In this document: positions 35,609 through 46,600 of the stretch, piece after piece
Position numbering within the stretch: position 1 is the first letter of the stretch
How the letters are laid out: every line of letters begins with the position of its first letter
Origin: Avena insularis
Lineage: Eukaryota > Streptophyta > Magnoliopsida > Poales > Poaceae
Assembly (NCBI GenBank): GCA_023614405.1
Contig: CM042697.1
Location: forward strand, 160,618,149-160,682,148
Reading direction: 5' to 3'
DNA length: 64,000 bases
Translations under genes and position numbers: made by a program
Notes under the pieces: generated by a model
What the model was told of the DNA's origin: nothing
Seen by the model: the letters and a program-made list of their open reading frames with translations, nothing else
Databases searched by the model: none

Positions 35609-37560
35609 TTCGTCATCAGGTTTAGCATCCCCTTGGCTTGTTCCAAGCTTGGGGGAGTGTCGCGGTATCACATCATTATCTTTTATCTTTTACCTTTTTA
35701 GTGGATTCATATCTTTGGTAGATGAGTTATCTTATAGGTTGGTTTGCATGTGGAAGTATCTCTCCTTTAGTTGATTATCTATGTATCCCTTGGTGTGAGT
35801 GCCTTTATGGAATATTAATGAGAAGTTTCATCTTTTACTTTTTGCACTTCTTATTTTAGTTTGCAATCTGTATTATATGATTGATCTTGTTGATCAGTAT
35901 TGGCATCACTTTGGGAGCATCAAGTAAATCTAAATTGGTTTTGGCAAACCTAGCTCTGGTCAGTAGCAACACTTTTTGAGGTTTGAAAGGAAAAGAGAAA
36001 AAGCTTACATGTATTTTGTATCATTTATTTTCTTTCTTGATTGGCTCATAAGCTTAGTATTCTTTATTTAAGATCTTTTGTGTCTTCAAGGAAGATTGCA
36101 TGTTTGGCTTTATCACTTGTATGTTTGCTTGTTTCCTTCAACTCTTTTGCTTGCTACCCAGCCTTTCTAGGCAAAAAACCTGTTTTGAGAAGGCATACTT
36201 CTCATGCATCCAATCCCTTTGAACCAAAACCTGTGCCATTTGTGTCCACCATATCTACCTATTAGCATTATTGCTATTCCAAGCAAATTCTCAAGCTTCA
36301 TCTATCTTTCGAATTAAAATTTATTTTGTTATGTGAAAACTAGTTAGTAAAGCTCTCACAAACTTGATGGCACACCTTATTTTCTTGCCCCTAATAGAAT
36401 TGAACCATTGTGTCATCGAAGTTGTATATGCTTGCATCTATACGTTGGGATTAGCAGAACCGTGTTGTCACGGGGAACGTTTTCAACACTTATGGATACA
36501 TATCCAGTTGATATCATGCTCTTTTGTTTGTGGATGTCGTTGGTGTGAAATAAAAAGGGAGCTTGTAAGTCCATGGAGTTATGTATGTGTGTTAGAGAAA
36601 CGCCTGGGCCGCTAGACTAAGCCATGCCTAATCATGGTGGAAACTTGCAGCATCACCATAGTGAGCAATCTGTGAAGCATCCTTAATAAAAATCTTTGCA
36701 AATAGTAAATAAAAAGATCGCTGAGATGCTCACTGTCTGCTTGCCTTGTCATTTTGGTTATGTGATAGCTCCTGTACCATGTGCAAGGGGTACCCCGTTG
36801 GCAGTTCTTTATAATACACATGTACTTACAATGACAAGAACTTACCGGTGACTAAAGTTGAGTAGCATGAGGAGCGGCCCTCGTACTCAAGGGACATGAG
36901 ATTGCCAACTTATATTTCAGCAAGCATGTACTCCGTCCTTGTTCACTTTAACCTTAATCATCTCAAGATGCCAATGATAGGGGTAATGAGGTCTCAAAGC
37001 TAGTAAGTACCATAATCTTTTGGAAGCTCTTTATGACTTGAAATCCTTGCTTCCCTCTATGAAGGGACCTTTCTTCTATTTCTAAGTTGAGTCAGTAAAC
37101 CTACTTCCTCTCTATCTCCATCAAGCATTTGAGTTGTTGTGTTGCAAGCATTCATCTAGTGATTTATTCAATCATGTTATTTATCTTCCTTGTTTGCACA
37201 AGACTCTTATCTACTGAGTATTACTTTGAAAGCCTTCGTTGTGAAAAAACTTTTTGAGCAAAGAGTGTTCCTGTTTTTGAAGACTTCTACAAAAGCTTTT
37301 AATGAAACTATTTGCCAGTTGTTCTTTGACCAAGAAAAAGAGTTTGCTAATTCCAATTATGATTTATCTTTATGCATCTCTATTGTGACTCCTGTACTTG
37401 TTGCAAGATAAGTTATATAATGGTGAGTTGCTTTCTTCTATGAGTTGTGTAATGGTAAGTGTGATGCTTCTTGTCCGTATTCTTTTATCAACACTTCACT
37501 CCATAAACCTGTGGACATGTTTATTGAGCTTAGTTTTCGCTTGGGGAAAAGCGAAGGTCT
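35609..37560 (+). other. E2 3' internal region
   Basis: No intact gene. Bases about 36,365-36,990 match element X (minus, about 43,500-44,145), including a conserved short coding-like stretch near 36,725-36,930 (CLPCHFGY, APVPCARGTPLAVL) broken by stops here. Near 37,190-37,411 a 73-codon ORF has no features. Confidence 0.6.
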
Positions 37561-37574
37561 AAGCTTGGGGGAGT
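37561..37574 (+). promoter_or_regulatory. E2 polypurine tract
   Basis: AAGCTTGGGGGAGT abuts the 3' LTR start TGATACGTCC and would prime plus-strand synthesis. Element Z has AAGCTTGGGGAAGT in the same place. Confidence 0.85.
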
Positions 37575-39079
37575 TGATACGTCCAATTTACATCACCATT
37601 CTATATCATAATTTGCCTATATTCATTGACATGTGTCTTATTATGAGGTGTTACTTATGTCTTTTCCTCTGTTTTTGCATGTTGGATGATTCTTGGAGGA
37701 TGGACTGCCGGAGTCAGGTTTCTGATGGAAAAAGAGGTGTTTTGATGCAATTTCGCAAAGATCAGAAAAATACCAGAAAAATATTGGAAAATTATATTTT
37801 CCTAGAAGACGAAGGAAGCTAGAAGGGGAGGCATAGCTGGGCCACAGGGGGCCCACACCCCCTAGGCGCGGACCCACCCTGGGCCGCGCCTAGGGCAGGT
37901 GTGGCCCACCTGGCCGGCCTCCGATTCCGCCCTCTCGCCTATATCTTCCTCTTGGAACCCTAATACCAGGGAGTGACCGCAGAAAGATTTCCGCCGCCTC
38001 TGCGGTGCGGAAAACACCAAGAGAGAAAGAGCTCTCCGGCAGACAGATTTCTGCCGTGGAAATTCCTTCCTGGAGAGGGGAGATCATCGCCATCAACACC
38101 ATCATAAAGCTAGACTTCATCAGGATCATCATCATCATCCACACCATCATCACCACCAGCACCATCATCACCACTCCATCCCGCTGTAACAATCGTGTTG
38201 AATACTTGCATTATTAGGGGAAACTTTCCCGGTGTTGATTACTATTGTAGTTGATGCTTGTGAGTGGAACCATGGGATTATTGTTTATGTTCAGATTGTT
38301 ATCCATTACCATATCATCTTTGATCTTGATCCATATGATGTCTTGTGAGTAGTTTGTTTAGTTCTTGAGGACATGGGATAAGTCATGTTGTTAGTAGTGG
38401 ATTTGTGTTGAGTTATTATTCAATGGTTTAGTATTTAAGTTGTGGTGCTATTCTTCTAGTGGTGTCATGTGAGCGTCGACTACATGATACTTCACCATTT
38501 ATGGGCCTAGGGGAATGCATTGTGTATTTGGCTACTAATTGTGGGGTTGCCGGAGTGACAGAAACCTGAACCCTCGTTAGGACACCTTTGCACAAGTGAG
38601 TGTAGGATCTCAGAGTTTAAGGCTGTGGTTAGGTTTATATCTTAATTACTTTCCTGTAGTTGTGGATGCTTACAGGGGTTTCATCACAAGTATGTATTAG
38701 TCCAAGTAAGGTCGGTACATTAGCATAGTTACACCCACACAACACTTACAACACCAAAGAAGACTACTCAGCTATTTGAAGCGAAAGCACTTGACAGAAT
38801 TCCCATGTGTCCTCGAGAACGTTTGGTCCTTATAAGTATTTCCACCGGCTTGTCCTTTGCTAAGAAAGGATTGGGCCACTTGCTGCAGTTGTTCGTTTTC
38901 TTTATTACTTGCACTTTGTTTTGATGCTTTATCATAAAACCCCTAAAAATCTGTTTGCTAAGTATTTACAAATATTTCCTGCTCCATACCACTAGTCAAC
39001 ACCTTCTGCTCCTCGTTGGGATCGACACTCCTATTTATCAAAAGTACTACGATACACCCCCTAGACTTGTGGGTCATCG
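37575..39079 (+). repeat. E2 3' LTR
   Basis: The LTR is 1,505 bp and collinear with 20,038-21,538. It ends GTGGGTCATCG, where the last base of the expected CA is G. The GC hairpin is at 37,861-37,894 and the TATA-like site at about 37,937. CCAAC follows at 39,080-39,084. Confidence 0.92.
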
Positions 39080-39084
39080 CCAAC

Positions 39085-40150
39085 TTAAAACAACTTTTAT
39101 TAGTCCTTATGGTTTACATGCTTACCAACACATGCCTTTTGGTTTATGTAAGGCTCCTGCTACTTTTCAAAGATGCATGACTGCTATTTTTGCGGATTTT
39201 ATAGAACTAATAATGGAAGTATTTATGGATGACTTTTCTATCTATTGGACTTCATTTACTAGTTGCTTGGATAATCTCAAAAGAGTTTTGCAGCGTTGCA
39301 AAGAAACCAATCTTGTTCTAAACTGGGAGAAGTGTCATTTCATGGTTAAAGAAGGCATAGTCATTGGACATAAGGTATCAGGTAAGGGTATTGAAGTAGT
39401 TAGAGCTAAGGTTGACGCAATAGACAGAATGCCACAACCTAGGGATATAAAAGGTATAAGAAGTTTCCTTGGTCATGTGGGTTTTTATAGAAGGTTCATT
39501 AGAAATTTCTCTGGGATTTTCAAACCTTTAACTAACCTGTTGCAAAAGTGAGTAAGATTTAATTTTGATGATAAATGCCTTATTGCCTTTGATAAACTTA
39601 AATATGCTTTATCTCATGCTCCTATTATTAAACCATCTATTTGTGATATGACTTTTGACTTAATATGTGAAGCTAGTGATGATGTTGTAGGAGTAATGCT
39701 GGAACAACATATAGGTCACAAATTTAATATTATACATCTTGCTAGTAGAACTCTCAGTAATGCTCAAAACAATCATCCTAAGGAAGAAAGAGAACTCTTT
39801 GCTGTATTTTTTCTCTTGCGATAAATTTTGTTCTTATATAGTTGATGCAAAATTAAGAGTTCATACGGATCATGATGGCTTAAAAGAACTACTTGATAGG
39901 AAAACTCATAAGCCAAGACTGATTCGTTGGATCCTTTTACTTCAAGAATTTGAGTTGCAGATTATGCAGAGGCAAGAAATAAAGATGTTGAATATAGTGT
40001 CCATATTTTCCCAGCCAGACACCAATTTTATCGAGAGGAACTTTAGTCTTGGTGATTTTCGCTTTTGAGAATTATTAGATGAACTAAGGTCAATTCCTCC
40101 AAAAGAGAAGAAGTCCTTGTATTTGGAGGAGCTTGTCACTCCCGACTAAA
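39085..40150 (+). pseudogene. Element Z reverse transcriptase C-terminal part and RNase H
   Basis: This continues the RT frame cut at 20,037: KTTFISPYGLHAYQHMPFGL, then the catalytic VFMDDFSIY, then VIGHKVSGKGIEV and HVGFYRRFIRNFSGIFKPL (thumb and connection). RNase H motifs follow: LICEASDDVVGVMLEQ (first acidic D changed to E), HLASRTLSNAQNNHPKEERE and a VHTDHDGLKELL stretch. Stops occur at 39,549 and about 39,822. After QEFELQIMQRQEI and a short tail, coding ends near 40,150 and no integrase follows. Confidence 0.88.
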
Positions 40151-40188
40151 TAAACGGTAAGTGGAAGGTAAGTTTCCCTCCTCTAATA

Positions 40189-40457
40189 CTCCCTCTGTTC
40201 CTTTCTATAGTGCCTATAGTTTTTTAAGAAAAATTCCAAAATATAAGATATAGTGTGTTACACAACTAGTTTGGACAACTATTTTAGGGATTTTACATAA
40301 ATTATATAGCATTTCATGCATCCTGCAAACTCCTCTATTTTATCACGTTAATTAGCCACGAGAAATCCCATCTAAAACTATTTTAATTTTTTCTCCACAT
40401 GTGTTTCTTAATTTCCGTGCCAGAAACTATAGGCACTATAGAATGGAATGGAGGGAG
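40189..40457. mobile_element. Stowaway-type MITE (Tc1/mariner-like)
   Basis: Terminal inverted repeats CTCCCTCTGTTCCTTTCTAT and their complement (ATAGAATGGAATGGAGGGAG) flank 269 bp, with TA target duplications at 40,187-40,188 and 40,458-40,459. CTCCCTCYGTTCC is the hallmark of grass Stowaway elements. It has no coding capacity. Confidence 0.95.
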
Positions 40458-40459
40458 TA

Positions 40460-40980
40460 AGTGATTTGTCTTCATAGTTTTTACTTCTATAATGTTTGCC
40501 TTTGAATTCCTCTTCTTTTTCTGAAGTTTTTGAGGGGTTTTAGTAACTATACGAGCGCAACTATATGGACGGAGAAAAATCTCCCACCGTATAGTTGGTC
40601 GTTAAAGGTACTGTATCCCCTTCGCGAAATAATTTTCGGCCTCTAGAAACTATAAGGCCGGAGGAAAACCCTCCCGCCGTATAGTTGGTCGTTAAACCTT
40701 TTGGATGGTTCGACCCTTTTATCGTTTTTATTCATCTAAAAAATGGTTTTGTCGGTTCCAGGTCGGTAACTTAATCGACCCAGACTCGAGATATTTGGAA
40801 ATATCTGCCCGGAACCAACTATACGGCCGAAGCTATATGGTCCGCAACCGTATAGTTGGTCTTTAGGTGGAGGACTCCTCCAAAATCGTGATTTATTTTC
40901 CTGTTCTATTAAGATTCTTTTCTTGGGTGAGAATTTGGTGTTTCTCGTAAGTTTTACCGACCTCTGACCCCTCTTATATG
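40460..40980 (+). other. Element Z internal leader with repeated CCAACTATACGG hairpins
   Basis: Non-coding. There are three stem pairs built on CCAACTATACGG and CCGTATAGTTGG: 40,558-40,598, 40,647-40,688 and 40,815-40,859. The third is also in the duplicate at 55,337-55,381, and the same motif occurs in the Z LTRs. The duplicated segment begins at about 40,755 (GGTTCCAGGTCGGTAACTTA). Confidence 0.75.
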
Positions 40981-41034
40981 CTGCCATTGTTTTCTCTCTA
41001 ATCATAATCACAAGGAACCAATCTAGTGATACTC

Positions 41035-41391
41035 TATCCCGTCCCAGGCTGTGGGAAACCCCAAGGTCTCATTGCTCCTTCTAGGGACCGCTCTCGCAGC
41101 CCGTCCATGTAGGACGACAGTGAGGATGTGGAGAGGTTTAGCCCGAGGTACGAGGAGTACGTCGAGCCAAGCTTCTACAACAGCAATGCTGATGAAGATT
41201 GGAGTGACATCTACATTAGCCGTGATGTCTATGATCCCCCGGAGATCAACTGAGCAGCGATGAAGAGAGATTAACAAGATAAAGAAGGCTACAAGCCGCA
41301 TGGAAAAGGGCATGTGGAGATGGTCAAGTTCATTACCATGGACCCCAGGCCTCACAAACGTAAGGAAATACCTAACATTGGTGTAGGTGCT
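41035..41391 (+). pseudogene. Element Z accessory ORF, copy A, first part
   Basis: The frame matches copy B (55,549-56,003): PGCGKP, then a Ser/Arg stretch, then a TAG where copy B has Trp-free open sequence, then an acidic EDVERFSPRYEEYVEPSFY and MVKFITMDPRPHKR. It is cut at 41,391 by element X. Confidence 0.7.
41387..41391. repeat. Left target site of element X
   Basis: GTGCT precedes the X terminus. Copy B at 55,906-55,916 shows the empty site GGTGCTAGCAAGG. No right-hand copy remains because the right end was deleted. Confidence 0.6.
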
Positions 41392-42950
41392 TGATGCAGC
41401 CCCGAGTTGATGTAGGAGCGCTACGTTGGGAACCCCAAGATCAAGGTGTGAAGCAGCACAACGACAAGTTTTCCCTCAGTAAGAAACCGAGGTTATCGAA
41501 CCAGTAGGAGGAAGGAAACGTCACACAAGTGTTGCAAGCAACGCGAAGACCTGCACAATACAAACTCAAGACTTTGCCCCTACGAATCAGTGAGGTTGTC
41601 AAGCTCACCGGTTTGCTGTAACAAAGGATTAAACGTATGGTGTGGAAGGTAATGGTTTGCAGCAAGCAAGCAAGTAACAGTGGAAGATGTATCAATGGTA
41701 AAGATTGGAGCGGGGTCCATAGTTCACTAGAGGTGCTCTCCTTAGATAAACAACATGGCATGAAGAGTAAACAAATTACAGCAGGGCAATTGACAGGAAC
41801 TGAGCAAGGCATAATAATGAAATTACTAGTCAGAAAGATCCTATGAGATTCAATTGGTCAATACAACAAAATACATAGACCGCCATCCAACTGCATATAT
41901 GACTAGAAGTCCACCTTCAGGTTATCATCCGAACCCCCTCCAGTATTAAGTTGCAAGCAACAGACAACTGCTTTAAGCAAAGTGTGCAAGGTAAACAGTC
42001 CACATGTTCCATGAACAATAGACCGTTGTTTTCTCCCTAGTGGCAACAACACATCTACAACCGAAGAGATTTCTGTCACTTCCCTTGGAAACTAGAGGCA
42101 TGAACCCACTATTGAGCATAAATACCCCCTCTTGGAGTCACTAGCAACTACTTGACCGAGATAGCTACTAACAACGGAGAGCATGCAAGATCACAAACAA
42201 CACAGACACGATAGAATCATAAAGACAAAACCATTAATCAAACCAACATAATAATCCCAATATCCATCGGATCCCCGCAAACACAACATGCATGATTACA
42301 AATAGATTAGATCTTGATCATGAACGGAGCTCACAAGATCTATACATGAAAGCACAAAGGAGGAGATACAACCATCTAGCTACTACATGGACCCATAGTC
42401 CAAGGTGGAACTACTCAAGCATCATACCTGAGAGAAGGCCTCCGAGATGATCTCCCCTCCGGCAGGGTGCCAGGAAGAACTTTAGATCCCCCGATCTAGG
42501 GACGATGGTGGCGGTGGCTACAGACGATTTCGTGGATATTTGATCGGGTCCTTAGGGTTTCTGCATTGGGGGCTTCTTATAGGCGAAGGGGGAGACCGAG
42601 GAGGCGGCCAGGGGTGGCAAACCCTAGCCAGGCGCGGGGCTAGGCCCACCCGCGCCTGGGGTGGGTCTGGCCCCCCTGGCTGGCCCCTACGGCTCTCCTC
42701 TGGACTTCTTGTTCCCCACTGAAAGTAATTGACTTTGACGTTTGTCCCGTCCAATTCCGAGAATATTTATTTACTAAATTTTCTGAAACTAAAAAGAGCA
42801 GAAAATAGGCATCTGGCACTTTTGCAACTTGTTAATAGGTTAGTACCAGAAAACATGTAAAAAACACCTCAAAGTGTAGACAAGTAAAGCAAAGCAGATA
42901 CTAAACAAGCATGGAGCATCAAAAATTATAGATACGTTTCCAACATATCA
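41392..42950 (-). repeat. Element X 3' LTR
   Basis: The LTR is 1,559 bp. On the minus strand it begins TGATATGTTGGAAACGTATC and ends CTCGGGGCTGCATCA. A GC hairpin lies at 42,628-42,659 and TTCGCCTATAAGAAGCC at about 42,574-42,592. A related LTR fragment lies at 54,843-55,264. Confidence 0.92.
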
Positions 42951-45648
42951 ATATCCCCAAACTTAACTCCCGCTCGTCCTAGAATAGGTAAGTGATAAAA
43001 AGAATATTTTTTTAGGAGACATGCACACTCACAATAAAGATCCAACCATTTGCAAGCATTGAAAGCTGGGATCTAAGAACTCTAAACATGTGCATGAAAG
43101 ATGGAGTTCTAGCAATATGACATAGTAACTATGCATGCAACATGACAAGCTACAAACAAAAATCATGAATAACATGCATTGAAAAACGTTTGTTTGTTTC
43201 ACATACAGAAAACATAGCATAGTGGCAATCAGCTTGTCCCTCACAGAGTAGAAAATAGATGCATAGTACACCTGCAAAGTTCACAAGGGTGACTAGAAAC
43301 AAGTAGCACATGAACAAGTAATAACACAATATGCATCAATCAATAAGCTTCGGAACACTGCACACAGAATGACAACTATGCTTTCTTAATGGTGCCTAAA
43401 GGTAGAAGGTGGAGACTCAATAATGGTGGAAGAAAGGCCTTTTTATAAAGGAAGCAGGGATTACAAGTTTCAAAAAGAGCTTCCAAAAATTATGGTACTT
43501 GTTAGCTGTCAGCCCTCATTGCCCCTATCATAATCATCTTGAAGTGGTTAAGGTTAAAGTGGCAAAGCTGGAGTATATGCTTGACGAAGTATAAGTTGGC
43601 AATCTCAAGTCCCTTGAATATGAGGGCCACACCTCATGCATACTCAACTTTGGGTCCAGGTAAGTTCTTGTCATTGTAAGTATTTGCATATCATTGAGAA
43701 CCGCCAACGGGGTACCCCTTGCACATGGCACAGGAGCTTTCCCATAACCAAAATGACAAGGCAAGCAGACAATGAGCATCTCAACAATCTTTTTTATTTA
43801 CCATATGCATAGCTTTTTATTGAGGATGCTTCATAGATACCTCACTATGGTGATGTTGCAAGTTTCCACCGTGATTAGGCATGGATTAAGCTAGAGGCCC
43901 AGGCGTTTCTCTAACACAAGATACAAACTCCATGGACTTACAAGTTCCCTCTTTATTTAACACTGGTGACATCCATATACAAAAGAACATGATATCAACT
44001 GAGTACAGAGTACAAGTGCAATGTTGAAAACGTTCCCCGTGATAGCACGGTTATGCTAATTCCAACTTATAAGTGCAAGTATATACAACAAAGTTGTCAC
44101 AATGGTTCAAGTTTATTAGGGTCAAAGAATAAAGTGTGCCATCAAGTTCGTGAGGGCTTTAATCACTAAGTTTTCACATAACAAAATAGTTTTTAATTGG
44201 AAGATAGATGAAAACACGAATATACTTGGAATGGTGTAACACACCATGCATAAGAGTTTATAGTGGACACTTTGGAATAACTTGGTTTCTTGGGAGTTGG
44301 AAGCATGAGTAGAACTTACTCACACAAGTGGAGGCTAGCAAAAGACTGGGAGCAACCAATTAAGAGAGCAATAATGGCCATAATCATGCATTGCAACAAA
44401 GCATACTAATCAAAGCAAAGAGTGGTACTACAAGTCAAGGACTAAATTATCATAGAGGCTAATGGTGACTTGTGAGAGTCATAACATGGTGTGAGCATGT
44501 GCCAAGTCAACCCAAGCAAAGCATCAAATGAGACTACCACAATACTATGCTTTTGCATGCTAAAACAACGCATAATTTCTTCAAGGCACACTAAGCAATC
44601 CCAATTGTTTGGAACAAGACATGCTACATCAATAATCACTAATCATAATGCTAGAACAACACCTAGCATGTCATGCTAAAGTCTAAGTCATAGTCAATGC
44701 AAGCTCCTATTGCACTTCAAGCAAGAACTTACTGCTCCTTTCCAAACACGAAGCAAACTTATTTGCAAAACAACACAGCGAGAAGGGGGGTACAAACTAC
44801 TTTATTCAAGCAAACTAAACAACCTAAGCAAAGCAAACGAAAACTAAGACGCTCCAAGAACAACACAACTATGCATGAAACAATAAAAACGATGTGTCTA
44901 GACAGACCTGAGCTTTTTATTGATGAAGAAGGAGATGCCTTGGGCATCCCCAAGCTTTGACGTTTGTACCTATTGGATATTTGTTGGGGTGACACCATGG
45001 TGGAATCCCCAAGCTTGAACTTTTGTCCATTCTTCATCTTATTGCATCATTCTCTCTCTACACCTGAAATTTTTCCTTCATACAAAACTTCACACAATCT
45101 TCATTAGCAACATTAGTGTATTCAAAAGATATTAGAACCCTGGCAAAGCTTTGGAACAACAAGGATTTTCACTAAAAACACAAGCTACCGTAGTAACTCC
45201 TTCAAAAAGCTCAATTCATCTAAAGAGAACTCAAAAAGGAATCAATAAGAAACAAATGCAAATAATGGCAGAAATCTATCAAAACAGACCAGCAGGTAGA
45301 AACTGATTTTTTCGAACATATTATGTCGCTCAAATAAAAAAGTGTTGAACTAACGAAAGTTAGCTAACATACTGGGGGATTTATTCATAAATTTTCAGCT
45401 CAATCCGAGTTACAGAGCCTCCTCAGAAACTTTTTGGTGGAGGACATAAATCTGTTTTGGGACAGCAACTCCCCAAATCTTACATCCCTCTCATTAGAGG
45501 TCATTGTTTGCACAAAAAGGAAACAAAAAGGATAAAGAGAGGTCATTACTAAAGTAATAACTTCCAAGACTCAAGGAAACTCTTGGGTTATCTCCTAACA
45601 AGTACTTTTCTTTAACGCCTTTAAGTTAGGCACAAGAAGCAAGAAGAA
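42951..45648 (-). other. Element X non-coding 3' region
   Basis: It begins (minus sense) with a block at 45,632-45,508 shared with E2, containing the GGAGATAACCCAAG hairpin-like motif, and ends with AGTTTGGGGATAT, the polypurine tract next to the LTR. Between them, 44,145-43,500 matches E2 36,365-36,990. Apart from the short ORF at 43,534-43,779 I see no coding sequence. Confidence 0.7.
43534..43779 (-). CDS. Short conserved ORF in the 3' region of element X
   Basis: This 81-codon ORF includes MLIVCLPCHFGYGKAPVPC, ARGTPLAVLNDMQILTMTRT and LRLPTYTSSSIYSSFATLTL. Element E2 has a clearly related stretch at about 36,725-36,960 in the same place relative to its 3' LTR, there broken by stops. No family is recognised. 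It may be a conserved regulatory RNA segment that happens to be open, or a remnant of an ancestral protein. Confidence 0.4.
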   Translation of the reverse strand: MLIVCLPCHFGYGKAPVPCARGTPLAVLNDMQILTMTRTYLDPKLSMHEVWPSYSRDLRLPTYTSSSIYSSFATLTLTTSR

Positions 45649-46380
45649 TCAAGTATTTTCAAATGAAGAAGCATTAACATCAAATCTTACTTTCAAAGGA
45701 GGAGCAAAGAGCAACTTCTCTATTCTCATTGGGAAGTGTTCAATACCTTTCTTGAATGGAAAATGATATTTAATGGTGCCTTCTTTCATATCAATGATGG
45801 CACCAACTGTTCTGAGAAAAGGTCTTCCCAAAGTAATAGGACAAGAAGCATCGTATTCAACATCCAAAACATAGAAATCAACAGGGACATAAGCATCGTC
45901 AACCATGATGAGAACATCATTAATACTCTCCATGAGTTTCTTCTTAGCATTATCATTGAGTGGGACATCTAAATAACAATCTTCCAATGGTGGCAAATCA
46001 AGCATTTCATAAATCTTCCTAGGCATAATAGAGACACTAGAACCAAGATCACATGAAGCTTTGAGATCAAAGTCATTCACTTGCATATTAATAATGGGTT
46101 CCCAACTATCTTCTACTTTCCTCGGAATAGAAGCTTTGTGTTTTAGCTTCTCTTCCTTAATTTTCACAACAGCATCTGTAATGTGTTTGGTGAAAGCAAC
46201 ATGCATATCACTAGCATCAGGACTTCTAGCAAGCTTTTGCAAGAACATAATCACTTCATAAATATTGCAACCGTAAATATGAAAATCAAACTTGGCATCA
46301 CTTATAGTAGGCTCAATAGGCATAGGCATAGTAGGAGTAGGAATAGGGGCTACTTGTGGTTTAGTGGTGATGGTGCACAC
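45649..46380 (-). pseudogene. Element X aspartic protease
   Basis: This 243-codon ORF has an N-terminal helical segment (YEVIMFLQKLARSPDAS, HITDAVVKIKEEKLKHK), the protease site FDLKASCDLGSSVSIMPRKI (D-L-G-S-S) and the second signature ITLGRPFLRTVGAIIDMKEG. It ends VNASSFENT. It is well preserved, with a clean ORF, but has no RT downstream. The upstream gag lies in a separate ORF. It would mature the particle. Confidence 0.85.
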
Positions 46381-46600
46381 ACTATTGTTTCTACCAATTT
46401 AAGCTTCCCTTTCCCACTTAGCATGAAGTTGAGCTAACAGCCTAACATTTTCATCAATAGTAACTTGTATGGCATGAGTAGTAGCGAAGGTGTTTTCCAT
46501 AGTTTCAGGTTTATCAGCCATTTTATTAACCAAGGAAGACTGAGCTTCAGACAAAGAGGATATATTTTTCTCAACAGTTAAAAGCTTTTCCTCTATAGTC

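Larger units (their letters stand above)
20038..39079 (+). mobile_element. Element E2: complete pol-less gypsy-type LTR retrotransposon
   Basis: Paired LTRs (20,038-21,538 and 37,575-39,079), a 5 bp target duplication CCAAC, the gypsy leader, gag, protease and a polypurine tract define a full element of 19.0 kb, or about 8.4 kb without its own nested insertion. There is no reverse transcriptase, RNase H or integrase anywhere inside, so it must have been mobilised in trans. It sits inside the RT gene of element Z. The LTRs look closely similar by eye but differ by substitutions and small indels. Confidence 0.93.
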
